Assembly (NCBI GenBank): GCA_013396525.1
Contig: VWYX01000901.1
Location: 248,001-312,000, forward strand
Reading direction: 5' to 3'
DNA from: Chaetorhynchus papuensis
Lineage: Eukaryota; Chordata; Aves; Passeriformes; Rhipiduridae
Length of the DNA stretch: 64,000 bases
Shown here: piece by piece, positions 12,119 to 24,368 of the stretch
Position numbering within the stretch: position 1 is the first letter of the stretch
How the letters are laid out: the number at the start of each line of letters is the position of its first letter
Position numbers and translations under genes: made by a program
The notes under the pieces: generated by a model
The model's database searches: none
The model's input: the letters and a program-made list of their open reading frames with translations, nothing else
Told to the model about the DNA's origin: nothing

Positions 12119-15100
12119 ACTCCACCTGCTGCACTGGTCTAGATAAAGCAGCTTGGGATAGTAACCATGCTAACACAAAGCTACACGCTCCATAAATTAC
12201 TCCAGAGCCTGCTGTATAAATATTACCTTTAGCCAAGATTCCATATCTGCTAGGAACAGAACATTTTATCACAGTGCTATTATACATTCATAGTATTTTC
12301 AAAGCCCCTGCATTTCTATAGTGGGTTCACACAAGAAATGGTTTTTGTTTCCCAGAGGAGGAATAATACGTACACCCAACATCACTTTTTAAAACAAATA
12401 AAATCCCAGCATTTTCAATGCCACCAGAACTTGACCATCATATTGAACATCTAGAAAAGAGCTCATAAAACACATGCTGGGCAAAAAATGGTGAATCAGG
12501 AAAGAGAACTTTTAAGACAAAAAACCAATTTCTATCCCCCAAAAATAGTCAGACTTCCAGAGCGTGGGAGGACACAACAAGAGAAACATTGGTGATTACT
12601 TGTCTTGTTCTTACTTTTCTTCTCCAAATATTTAGCTAATGGCCACTGAGGACAGAAGCCTTTTCTAGATGGACTATTTTCCTGTGAGACTAATGGCTGC
12701 TTTTATATTCTTACTGTTCTTTAAAGTGATTAAAAACTGTAAGCCTCAGCAACTCTGATTTTTATAAAACTAATCCAGAGCTATTCCACATCCAACAGCT
12801 CAAGAGTGCCTATTTAATAATTACATCTCCTCAAACTCCTCACTGGTGAATTGCTTTTATTAATTCTGCCAGGAATTTGAACATATTAAGAATGCACAAA
12901 TACAGCACTGGGCCTGCAGTGCTCCCTCTCTTCTTGCCAACCTTCAGTCTGCATCCAATGCAGGAAGGATACCAAGTGCTGTCCACGGGGCTGTGGATGT
13001 ACGATGAGTTTGAATGACCCCTGGATAACCTCACTCTTCTGGACAGTCTTCCACTGTGCAATTTTGCCTTTGTGCTTTCACTTGGCTGCCATTCTCCATC
13101 CCAACACACAATAGTTGGGAGAGAAGGAACATGACATTAATGTCATACTCTCTGAGTTGCACTGATAACCCTGCACACACCTTCGGCTTCTTTCACTCCC
13201 TTTCATAGCTGGGAAATGACTGCCCAAGAGCTTCAAGCTGCTAACCTAATGCCTGTACAGCAGTTGGCACACTGCAGCCTGGAGCCAGCTCCACCCAAAC
13301 CCTCATGCAGGGAGCAGGAATGCAGGAGCTGATGCTGCCAGCACTGCGGGTGCTCCTCTCTGCAGGAGCAACCCTCCTCACCCACAGCGCTCCCTGTTCT
13401 CTCCAACACACACCACAGCACAGGAAAGGTGAGCAGAGGGAAAGCTGGCAGTACTACATGGTACATTCAGGTTTCTGCTCCTGCTGACAAATTGTGAGAA
13501 GGAAAGGCACTTTTGATTAGGACAGGCCACAAAGAAACAGGCACAGAGACACACCACGCTGACAAGCCTTGAAGAGGAAGCAGGCAAAACCTTTCGCCCT
13601 GTGGTCACAAAATACTTCCCACCACTTCATATAATATGGGTTTGCATGCCATGCCCATTAGCAGAGCTGAATTTACTGCTGTCTCGGTCTCTTTTCCACC
13701 TTTCTGCTGGCACCATTCCGGGTGATTTTTGTTATTGATTTGGCATTTCCATTTATTCTTCTGCAGGCTATTCAAATTATTTTAATACAGCTCATAAGAA
13801 TCACACTGGAAAACTACTCAAAGGTTCAGAAGATATTTGCCTGACATTCTACTCCCATATTCCGCAGCAATAGTCCTGGATATTCTCCATAAGGTTGGAA
13901 GAGGAGCCTGTCAAATACTGAACTAGCCTGGCAGGTGGTTCAGAGCTAGTTTTTCCACCAGAAGCTCAGCAAATACAGAAGACACAAATACTTCATGGGA
14001 TATATTCACAGGTCACACCTGACACAGGAAAGCATGAAGCTTCTAAATTAAACTCAGTCCTTTTCAGTAAGGGCAGACTGACATGTGGCAGAATAAAAGC
14101 ATTTGGTCCAGCAGTACTCCAAAGCAAAACCAAACTACTGCAGACACCAAGCACTTGAATTTTTTAGATAAATTTCATTTTCACTTTTTAAATATGCAAA
14201 CAGCTTCACTTTTGCTGGGCCAGTTCAAGCTACTGGGGGAATGCAGACATAGATACAACACAAGGTATGTCTGTGTCTTTACAAGCATTAGAAAGACACC
14301 AAATCTTCACTTTCCAAATAAATAATTTTTTTTTTTTAAGACTATCTGCCCCAAAAGTCTAAGACCCGTGTTACATGATGTCAAAAATCCAATATACCAT
14401 TAGGTAATAATCTTGGTGGGAGGGCTGTGCATTTTTGAACCCTAACTCTTTCACATACTCAAGCTTCATTTTTTTCAGTAATATAAACAAAAAGTCTACA
14501 TTTTATTAAAAGAAAGCTTGTCGTTTCTCACATGTATGTGATACTTAGCCCAGGGCATTAAAAAACCCCAAATACTGCAAGAGTTGACAATGCTATATTT
14601 CATTATAATTTAATTAAAATACTAATCTTAGAGGCTGTAGGAATAACTAAAGACAAACCAAGAATGGAGGGAGAAGGGATAGGAATCAGAATAAGAACTA
14701 ACAGCATTAATCCATATCATGTTATCTGAGTTTAAAGGGGAGTGAAAACTGCAAAACAATATCCTGAGTAGACAAAAAAGAAAATCCACATAAAGGAAAA
14801 AAAGATAATCAACAACAATAAAAAAGGCAAAGGCAAGAAAATTCCCTTTATGGGCATTTCCAGTGAAGTTTACTGAAATAAAAGGCCATCAAGTGGTTCC
14901 ATTGCAAAGTCTGTAAATCAAATTGAAGACTTCAGCACTTTCTGAAAAAAATCAAGCCCCCTTGAAAAATAGAGAAGGTGAGCAGATGAAGTGTTGAGTA
15001 TTAGAGGTCTCTTCTGAAAAATCTTTATTTGCATGTAGCTGATCACATGACAAATAGCTTTTGGAAATAGGCTCAGGCAACAGTCCTCCAAGGGGAAATA

Positions 15101-17211
15101 TGTTGCACATTACATCACCATCAGCAGTAAGAGGTAATAAACTTTTACATTTATCATATGCAGCAAATTCAATATGAACAGGGTTTTTCTATTAGGCAGA
15201 AGAGCAGAACACAAGTTTGTCAGAGAAAATTGTGCTCTGAGTTCCTCTGATTTCTCTTTATGCACTTAGCTCTTACACAATGAGGAGCATAAGAGAAACC
15301 AACAAAATGTTCCAAAAAACCCACGTGACTGTAGTAGCAAGATACCAAGCCAAGATACTACAAAACAGAAAGATCCTCAAATGTTTTTTTCAAGTACTTA
15401 AAAAAACCCCAAAATTCCTTTATCCCAGGTACTTTGCTTCTTTGCATAGATGTATCAAAGCCTTTCTCTCACGTGATTTCTAATAAAATGATTAACTCAG
15501 CTCTTCAAAAAGCCCATCACCCACAGCACTAACCTTACTTTTTGTTAAACAGAATATCCCAAGTTTTTTCCTTACTTGTTCTTTTCTGTGATGAATATTG
15601 ATAGGTACTTTTGTTCTCCAAATGCTATTTTTCCTGACCATTTTTTAAAGTTTTTGGACAGCTATTCCAACGACTTCACTAATTATATGCTAATTTTTAG
15701 ATGTGGTTTCTGATTTCCCATACAAGTTCGACAGTTACAAAGCTTGTGTTTTCATCATCAGAAATTGCTGAATGCAAAAAACAGCTGTATAATTGAAGTG
15801 TCTGCCTTAACAAGAAATACTAACTGGAGAGAGCCCACACAGAGAGCATAAGCCCCAAATTTCAAATTGCATTTGCTACACACATTTCCAGGACTGCATG
15901 CCTAGTTCCTACACACACAATTTACACCTTTAAATACAGGCTAAAGGGTTGTAATATATGCCTGAACGCACCTACAGATGTTTTTTTGTGGAGCTGTAAC
16001 CTCAGAACAAGACCTCAAAGTCCTTAATTTCTGTTGAACATATTTAACTAATTTTGCCTATTAATGTTATGTCAGCTGGGAGGAAACTTCTCAAGCAACT
16101 CTCTCCCTGTGACATAACTGAGTTCTTTTGACACATTTCTTATGGTGCTTCTGAAACCCTAGTGTTTGCACTGATTACCTACCCTAAAATCTAAATTGGG
16201 AAGAACAAAGCTGGAGGAGGTGACTCAGATGTGCACTGAACTCCAAAAGGACCCTGAACAGAGCCATTGGTGCGTGCTTGAAGCACCATACAGCAACATC
16301 AATAGCTGCAACATGAAGATAAAGACATCTTGGTGACCTGAGGGACAAATGATCAAGTCACAGTGCTTGTAGACAGCAGCACCACTGTGTTCCAAAATTA
16401 GCACTACATATATCACTAAATGCAAAATCGCCAAGAGTGGGGATTATCATCAGCCGGCTTCTCAAGAATGATTTTTCTACTTACACAGCAATTTTAATAA
16501 TGTTAACGGCGAGAGGAACTGAGCTGCCATGACTATCAGCTAATTGCATTATCATGTACAAAACACCATAAAAATTTCATGCAAAGTCTGTTCAGCATGG
16601 ACATGTTAACAAAATCCTTCATTTGCACCACTCCATCAACTACCATAAATCGTATATAATTTGCTGTTGCCAGCCTCTTTCATTATCTACAACTAGCAGG
16701 TTATCTGTATGCTCCTCAACACAGAAATTAAAGCAAAATAATATTAATTGAAAAAAAAAAAGCCATACAGTTTCAGGCTTCATTATAAATTCAAAACTCA
16801 CCCAGACCCATTCGTACACAAAAGGCCCAGTGTCACAGTTTCTAAAGCCCACATGTTAAGCCAAGATGAAGGCTGTCTGGCTAACTAGAATTACATTGGG
16901 ACAATAGGCCTTAAAAGCCATAAGAAGTTAAAAATATCATAGTAGTAACAAAGAGAGGTTATTAAGTTCTACATAAACATTTTGCTTCTGCTGGATGTCC
17001 ACAAGTCAAGGATGTGAGCATCCAGACTGTGACTCCTCATGCCACAAATCCCTGTCCATGTCCAGTGCATGTCTTCTCCCCTCGGGAAACCCTTTAGATC
17101 CCAACAGAACACGAGTTCTCTCAGTGGACAAGTAGGCCCTGCTTTCCGCTACTCATCTCACCTCAAAGCAGTCAAACAGATTTAACTGACACCTGTTTAA
17201 TTTTTTTTCAG

Positions 17212-17329
17212 CAGCTTCACCAAGGATGAAAGTGCCACCAGAGCATTCATTCAATCATCCTTAACGCTACCTACAGGCCGCTTCTGCTCACCGGTCAGTG
17301 CCGACCACGTGTTTCCATCCCCCATCTAC
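17212..17329 (+). other. Unassigned exon-like segment
   Basis: A good acceptor (TTTAATTTTTTTTCAG) ends at 17211 and a good donor (ACAA|GTAAGA) follows 17329. In frame 2 the segment is open for about 39 codons (it begins SFTKDESATRAFIQ and ends FPSPIY). It is more CpG-rich than its surroundings and includes CACGTG. I do not recognise the peptide. Paired splice-like signals arise often by chance, so this is only a candidate. Confidence 0.15.
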
Positions 17330-18021
17330 AAGTAAGAGTTCTATCTCCTTACAGAAACATTTCGGGGACTCGGAGCTACACCTTGTTGGTGTAACAGTTA
17401 CAAGTTTTGACAACAATTCTGTCGAGATTACATGAGAAATCTGAAAACAAGTCCCCATCTCCCAAAGCCACACCAAAACCATCCTAAAGAAATTTTCGGA
17501 ATCAAAATGATTTCTGATGTAAGAAATATGCATTGAAATTATTAGCAGACTTCAGATAGTTAAAATTACAAAGTATTTTTTTAAAAGACTATTTGCTTTT
17601 CATCACTATTCTCACTATTTTCCTGTCCAAGGATAAAGAGACACATGTCAAAAAAATCTGTGAGGACTCCCCACAATCTTATTCAGTCATCTCAAAGAGA
17701 AACAAAACCACCTTTCCTCTCCCCCACACCAAATCAAAGAGATAGAAAACATTAGTTACAAAAATTGGTCCAAAATTGTGGATTTTGCAGTAGTGAAACA
17801 GATTTTGCCATTTTAAATAGTGCTCAGAACACTGCATGTGTAGGATCTTTTTTAAAATTATTTTCCTATATTAACATTTCCTCTGAAACAACATTCCGAA
17901 TGTGCTCCATCTGATAACTGTGCAACGCAGAAATTATACACTTGCAGAACTCATTATAAGATGACAGCATTATGTTAATGTGTACTAAAAATTACTACAA
18001 GTTGTAACATTAATGTTCCCT

Positions 18022-18068
18022 GCCCCCCCCCTCCAAAAAAAAAAAAAAAGAAAAAGTAAAAAAAAAAA
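18022..18068. repeat. C-run followed by A-runs, low complexity
   Basis: A run of C bases (interrupted by a T) passes into long A-runs broken by single G or T bases. A run this long is a likely site of length error in assembly. Confidence 0.9.
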
Positions 18069-20096
18069 CCAGCATGCACTTGGGCATTAAGCATCGTTTG
18101 GCATTTTTTTTGCCAAGAAGTACGATTTAATAAAATAATACATTGTTGACTCACCACAGCATGTGCTATGTCTCATCTATAGGAAATAGTTCAAAGGCAT
18201 CAACTTCATGCATGGGTTGCCATAGCTGATATTTGAGTCTGGCCTGCTGTTGGTACAGGTTCCTAATACTAGCCCTAAGCACAAAAAAAAGAGAAAGAAA
18301 TATTTGGGGTTTATTTTTCAAGTTTGACTGACACAGAAAATTTCAGAAAACTAAACTAACCTGGAATATCAATATCTGCACATCATATAACAAAGACTTT
18401 AGCTTTTCCTCTGATAATACCATAATGCATCCAGTTCAGGCAGTATCTGTACCATAAATTTCCTTTCTTCCATGCAAAGAAGAAAGGCTAGAGACAGAAA
18501 ATGATGCAGAATGCAGTGCTGTTTAAATGGGAGGAATGTGTCACAGTTATTCCCCCACCAGCACAAAAAAGGCCTTAGTGCTTAAGAGCACATGTTCAAG
18601 ACTGTTCAAATTGAAACAGATGGCACTAAAAAAAAACCCCAAATCATAACTCTGTTCTAAAATAATTATTTTTGTTTCTATACTATCAATCTTTCTCAGG
18701 CCAGATCTTGAAATTTTTCTTTGGAACAAGGAAGAGCAGAAACTTTACCTATAACCAGCTGAGATATGTACGCAGTCACCTGTCACTGATACCTGGGGAT
18801 GGAAATTAAATTTGACTTGTGACATGATTAACATCTTTAACCACTGTGATATGGATACATATGGGCATCGGGAAAGGCCTGTGAATTATTGCTGTTTATC
18901 AAATCAGCACCCTCTCAAAAACAAACAGCAAAGCACGTGACAAAAGAAGTTCAACTGACAAAGCCCATGCAGTCAAGAAACTTACAGACAACCTCAACAA
19001 TTGGAGGAAAAAGCAAATGCTGTGGTATTAAGGTAATGAATAAGAGAAGGAACAATCAAACATGGTGTTCCAGCATCTAACCACTGAACAAAATTAAGTG
19101 ATTACTATTAAGTGTAAGGTTTGAACAACATTTTCTTACCCCTGTATCCTAACATGCTTTCAAGTATGTCAGAACAAAAACTTTGTACTATGCACAGAAA
19201 ATGAAAAAAATCCTCATGAGAAAACTGCTTAACAAAAAAGGGCTCAACTCAGGCTCCTGAAATCCCACCCTCAAATTACAGTTCCTAATTTGCAGCGTTA
19301 TTGACCTCTTAGTGTAGAATCCTGGTGAAGCAGCTATTGACTTGACTGGAAGGCTCTTCTGGACCTCCAACTTTTACTGACTATTACAATATAAAACGCT
19401 CACAGAAGTCCTGAGAGACTCTAACACACCCCAAGATTTGTGTTAGATTGCGTCCCAACACACCCCAAATTTCCCATGTCACTGCTGTGATGTGAGCAAG
19501 GGGCTGCACTCACAGGGTCATCACCATCATCTTGTTCTTAGACGGGAGAAAAACCCAGAACCTGCCTAAAAATACAACAGCTGCTTTTCCTTTTCCTTGC
19601 TGTAACGAGACACTGTCCCGTGCGCCAGGCAGAGTCAGGAAGATCCTAGGGTACACAAAAGCTCAAGAATTCACATCCCTTCTGTAGCAATGAAACTGAG
19701 AACATACCACCACTAGTGAGTTCATACAACTAAACTTCTACCAGAAATCTCAGGGTATAAAAAACAAGTAAGACTGGAAAGTATTTGGGACTTGAACTTC
19801 CTGTCCTTCTCTTCTAACAACTAGCCAAGACTGATCCTAGAGCTGGCTAACAAAGCTGCAGCTATCAGGCTAAAAAACAGCAGAGCAGCACAAGGACAGC
19901 TGTGTAGCTTTCATAAACAGTGGACCAGGAAATTCCATGCCATCCCCTGTACTGCTTTTGATCTCTACTTTAATCACTGGTGGCCCTTTTATGAAGGTTC
20001 ATTTTCCTTGCAAGTAGCCTTCAAAACAGCAAGTGTGCAAGAATCATGGAAAAGGGTAGCAGAATATGAGCACTGAAAGCCAGAATTTATATTTTT

Positions 20097-20117
20097 ACAT
20101 ACATATATATATATATA
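20097..20117. repeat. (AT)n microsatellite
   Basis: A short run of AT units after TACATACAT. Confidence 0.95.
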
Positions 20118-22782
20118 AAATCAATATTGCAGTCCAGTGAAGACTCTCTCCTTTACTCCTGATGACATAACAGAGCAGAAACCGTGGTGATTCTGCAATC
20201 ACTAGGCTTTTAGGACATCATCTCTAGTAGTGCTATTATAAGGTCAAAATGCAGTCAGTGGAGTGAGAGGGGCTATGGGTATAGAATGCTTCCCATAAAA
20301 CGAACAAAAACTTACTTTGATAAGAAAATTTATCAACAAGGTGGTGGTATTTTCTGCAGTTTGGAATTGTCCAAGGAACTGGGTAGTATCTACTGGACAA
20401 CAGTTTAAGAGATTGCCAATTTTAAAGCTGGATACTTTTCCCTAAATGTAGATTTCTCTCTTCCAAGACTTAAAAAAATTATGATGTCGTCTGCAAAAGT
20501 AATGTTAAAACCATTCTCCTTTGGGCCTGCTTTAGCCCTCCCTTAAAATGGATGAGTTTTGCAACGAACTGCAAACTACAAGTGAACTTTATGACCTTCT
20601 CCAATACCATGGCAGTGAAATTTTGATAACTCTCTTTGCTCTGAGAAGCCAGATCTGGTACTGCAGCACTGTTTGAAGGTATATTGATCCAGTACTGTTA
20701 AATCGCTAAAAAACAGCTGCAAACATGCCAGCCACTGACAGTAGGGGAAAAAAACCCCAAACCTACAAGAAAACACTCATCCCTGTGTTCTGCTCACAGA
20801 AACGTGTGTGTGCACTGAAGGGGCTTTTTAACAATGAAAAGGACATTTTCCAAGCAGGCAGACAGGCAGCTGAAGGTAACTTATTGTTCATGGTAAGTGA
20901 TTTCTGTCCTTATCCTATTTAGGAACACCCTTGTAATCCTAATATTCCTCAATAAAACCATAATTACAACAGGACCCTGACAAATTATGCATCCTCTGAA
21001 ACAGCAGGAGAGAGATATGAGCAAGAGTGCAGTTTATCTAGAGTCAGGGAAAAAGAATATTGTTTAATGGCTGAGGTCAAATCACCTTTGTCATTCACAT
21101 CTGCATCCCTGCAAGACAAAGTCATTAGCTGAGCCAACTGAAAAGGTATTTCTGTGCCATCATTCCTAGCAGGAAGAGAGCACACGGCCAGAGGACTACA
21201 GAAGAAAATACTGCTCCAGGGCTCCTGACCAGTGATTACATAGCAATGCACTGAAAGAAGGTTAAAATAGCAGAGGTTTGGTGCACCCCGTTTTCCCCAA
21301 GGCATGGGGACTGAAGATAGGTTACACGTGAGCAAAGACAAACAGCCCTGTGCAGTACCTACACCAGCCTGCTCTGTCTTAACCCTTCTCTTTTTCTGAA
21401 GCTGGGCTTGCAGGACAACCTCTGTGTCCTCCACCGAGCTGATTTCAGACTCCTCTGATCACTTTACAATATACTCATTTGCGTTCTACTCCTAATGAAT
21501 TTCTACTCCACTCCATAATTTCCCTTAAAATTTGTATTTTCACATAGTATCGGTTTGTCCCTGTAGAAGTCTCTGGCAGAACTTACAGTGAACCTATCAG
21601 AGGAGGGGAAGGTTGCACTGAGGATATCATGAAGCTATGCAGCAAAAAGAACCCGTGTAAACAAGCTCACAACCCCCCAGCACACGGATGGTGTGAAACA
21701 TGCCCATCATGGTTCACCGGGAGCACTGCCTGCTTATTAAACAATGCTGTAACACTTAATTATCCAAGGCAAATTTCTATCATTGCTAATAATGTCTCTC
21801 TGCCGTAAAAAAAAAAAACAAACCCAACATTTCTTCCTGTAGCAGTAGCTTTTTCTGCCAGAGGATTTCCCTGCAAAGCAACATTGATTTCACTGCAGCA
21901 TCTACAGATAGTTAATTGTCTTTTGCAAAATAACTGGCCTGTAGCTTGCTGTAAACACTTCTCCTGAAAGCTCTTGTGGTTCTGTAAAACCCAGTGGGCT
22001 GAGTTGTTCACTTGCATCCAAGTAATGTGGAAGAGTGATGATTAAAGGCCACTTTCTTAAAAACAACCCCCACCCCCACATCCGACAAGGTTTGTCAAAC
22101 ACTTCCACACACGCACACACACGCTCTTTTTTTTGGCATTCAACCACTCTGCAAAAGGCCAAGACTTCTGTCCCCTGAATCTTCCAGTTCCTTGTCCTCT
22201 CTCTATTTTCCCACACTCAAATTTTATACGGCTGCGTACGGACCACATAAACCCCACAACACCTCCATTTTTCTACTGAGCTGCAAGCCAAGACACCTCC
22301 TTCCCCCCAAAGCCCCCGGGCAGCGTTAGAGGTGATGAGGCTGAGTGAAAGCCCACTGTTTACATGAGCCAGCTGGTAAAGCACTGCCACACTCCCATCC
22401 ATCCACGGTGTGCCCCTGCCCTGCGCTCGCGGCCGCCGCTCACCTGCAGCACCCAAACATTAAAGCTCATACACACCCGAACACAGGCAAATGATGCTTC
22501 TCTGGCCACAAAATGGACAGGTGCAGCCTTCTTACTTCGCTTAGCAGTTTACTTCATTAACCTGTCTCTCTCCCTCTCTCCTGCTTTATTTCTTTTTTTT
22601 TTCCCCCTCAAACAGCAATCAATATTCATCACCCCACCCTGCGAAAGCAGTTAGTCAAAGAATATTAGCATCAACCACCTACCATTCCTTGCTTGCGAGC
22701 TATTCTCCTCGTCCAGAAATCTTTTCCCCAAACTGCGACTTTAGGTGGTATTTTTAAATCACATTCCAAACAGTGCCAAGGG

Positions 22783-22851
22783 AAAAAAAAAAAAAAAAAA
22801 AAGGCTATTTATAATAATAGGGAAAAAAAAAAATTTAAAAAAAAAGAAAAA
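22783..22851. repeat. A-rich low-complexity tract
   Basis: A run of about 20 A bases and further A-runs around GGCTATTTATAATAATAGGG, just left of the X-box/CRE block. It could be an old poly(A) tail, but no retrogene or LINE body is attached on either side. Confidence 0.9.
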
Positions 22852-23106
22852 TGATGGGCAGTTGCTTTCAAGGTAAATCACCGTTTTCCTTTAAAGAACT
22901 GAATAAAAGCCTGGGGGAGAGGGTAGAAGAGAACAGAAAAAGGGGAGGCAAAATGTCTGATAATAATGAAATAAAAGGGGAGGGGGGGGAAGAGTGGCTT
23001 GCTGAATCACGCTCTTTCACTGCCTGGAAACCATTGTGCAGCGTGATGCTGGCTGTACCATTGTGGAACCTACCAGAGGAGACAGGCAGAGAGCTTGGGG
23101 AATGGG

Positions 23107-23143
23107 GCTGCTATGGCAACTGAAAGGAGCACACATGACGTCA
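23107..23143. promoter_or_regulatory. X-box plus CRE, copy 1
   Basis: On the minus strand 23120-23107 reads GTTGCCATAGCAGC, which fits the RFX X-box consensus at 13 of 14 positions (the A before the last C is G). TGACGTCA, the full palindromic CRE bound by CREB/ATF factors, lies at 23136-23143, 15 bases away. X-boxes with a nearby CRE occur in RFX-regulated promoters, for example X1/X2 in MHC class II genes. Here there is no obvious Y-box, so the class is not assigned. Confidence 0.6.
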
Positions 23144-23230
23144 AAGCACACAGAGGTCTCGCAGGGGGAGGGAGGGAGGGAGGGTTGTGGAACCTACCAG
23201 AGGAGACAGGCAGAGAGCTTGGGGAATGGG

Positions 23231-23267
23231 GCTGCTATGGCAACTGAAAGGAGCACACATGACGTCA
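23231..23267. promoter_or_regulatory. X-box plus CRE, copy 2
   Basis: The second copy of the module, unchanged: X-box on the minus strand at 23244-23231 and TGACGTCA at 23260-23267. Both sites survive without a substitution. This is expected if the duplication is recent and says nothing by itself about selection. Confidence 0.6.
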
Positions 23268-23980
23268 AAGCACACAGAGGTCTCGCAGGGGGAGGGAGGG
23301 AGGCAGGGAGGGAAGGAGAGAAAAATCTAATCTGCAGCCACAGCTACGGTATCTCCTGGAGAATCAGGGGATGGAGCAGCCTGCAAAGGGAAGCTGAGCA
23401 GCCTCCTGTAGCATTTACCAGCAGCAGCAGCAGCTCCTCAGACATCTGCAGTACAGAGAGAAGGTGGTAACAGCAGTGTGGAGCCGCTCTTTTGTTTACA
23501 TTAGCTGCTATGCAAAGGCGTAAATGCCCATCACCCTGAAAAAACGTACACATCTTTAAAATTCAATCAGGTTTCACGCTTGGGAGAGGGATTTAAAAAA
23601 ATAATAAAATTACAACACATCTTGTCTGCAGCTATCGAACACAGCTGCTGCTTGAATGAACAAGCAATGCAACTCTTGAAAAATCTCAGAAGCCCAAGGA
23701 CCTGCTAAAGATCTCCACACTGGCAGTATGTTGTGCCCCACTTCCAAAAAATACCACTGCACAGAGGAACTATTGCATTTTTTGCTCACAGAACCAAGCA
23801 GAGTTGGTGATGACTTCTGATGTCCTCAAGCTGAAAAATTAAACAGAAAACATTTCTCCTGCACATATCAAACTGCAGGATGTCTCCTCTCTTCTGACAT
23901 TAAACAGCAAAGAAATTACACTGGAAGGCTACTACACTTCCACAAGATTTAGGCTGGGATAAGAGCTAGTCAGAAATATT

Positions 23981-24368
23981 ATCACAGAATGGTTTGGGTT
24001 GGGAGCAACCTTAAAGATCATCTAGTTCCAATATCCCTGGGCAGGGATGTCATTCATTAGACCAGGTTGCTCAGAGCCCCATCCAACCTGGCCTTGCACA
24101 CTTCCAGGGATGGGGCACCCACAGCTTCTCTGGGCAACTGTTCAGTGCCTCACCACCCTCACAGCGAAGAACTTCTTAATATCTAACCAAACCTGCTCTC
24201 TTTCAGTTTGAAGCCATTCCCCCTAGTCCTGTCACTCCAGGCCCTTGAAAAAAAAAACCCTCTCAATCTTTCCTGTAGGCCCCCTTCAGGTAATGGAAGG
24301 CCACAGTTAGGTCACCCCAAAGACTTCTCCAGGCTGAATAATCTTAGCCCTTTTTGCCTTTCCTCCTA
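23981..24368 (-). mobile_element. CR1 LINE, 3' fragment
   Basis: A minus-orientation CR1 tail. It starts at the left with ATCACAGAATGGTTTGGGTT, then TTAAAGATCATCTAGTTCCA, CAGGTTGCTCAGAGCCCCAT, GGGCACCCACAGCTTCTCTG and CCACCCTCACAGCGAAGAAC, and fades out after CTTCTCCAGGCTGAATAATC near 24330. It contains an internal A-run followed by CCC at 24248-24260. It lies about 0.7 kb to the right of the duplicated X-box/CRE block. Confidence 0.95.

Larger units (their letters stand above)
10462..22199. other. Mostly non-coding unique sequence
   Basis: Holds the CR1 scrap at 12085, the exon-like segment at 17212, low-complexity tracts at 18022 and 20097, and a 149-codon minus-strand frame (20985-21434) discussed under findings. 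No recognised gene. Confidence 0.6.
23061..23308. repeat. 124-bp near-perfect tandem duplication with X-box and CRE
   Basis: Two head-to-tail copies, 23061-23184 and 23185-23308, begin TTGTGGAACCTACCAGAGGA. By eye they differ at only one position, in the G-rich end (GGGAGG versus GGCAGG). Each copy contains an RFX-type X-box, a palindromic CRE, and a terminal run of GGGA units. Near identity over 124 bases means a recent duplication, an assembly artefact, or gene conversion between the copies. Confidence 0.95.
22200..23560. promoter_or_regulatory. Candidate promoter/enhancer region, gene unknown
   Basis: A GC- and CpG-richer block relative to its AT-rich surroundings. It includes a GC cluster at about 22400-22450 (GCGCTCGCGGCCGCCGCTC), the duplicated X-box/CRE module, G-rich runs (23164-23184 and 23288-23320), and an octamer-like ATGCAAAG near 23511. 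No TATA box is clear next to the module. A minus-strand CTGCAG|GTGAGC resembling a splice donor lies at about 22446-22439. I could not find a protein-coding start or a recognisable downstream exon. It could be the promoter of a non-coding RNA, a distal alternative promoter, or an enhancer. Confidence 0.35.

Noticed and set aside
22612..22700. Strong acceptor-like CCCCCTCAAACAG followed by a possible exon
   Set aside because: No open frame of use and no donor nearby; the pyrimidine run is part of a low-complexity stretch.
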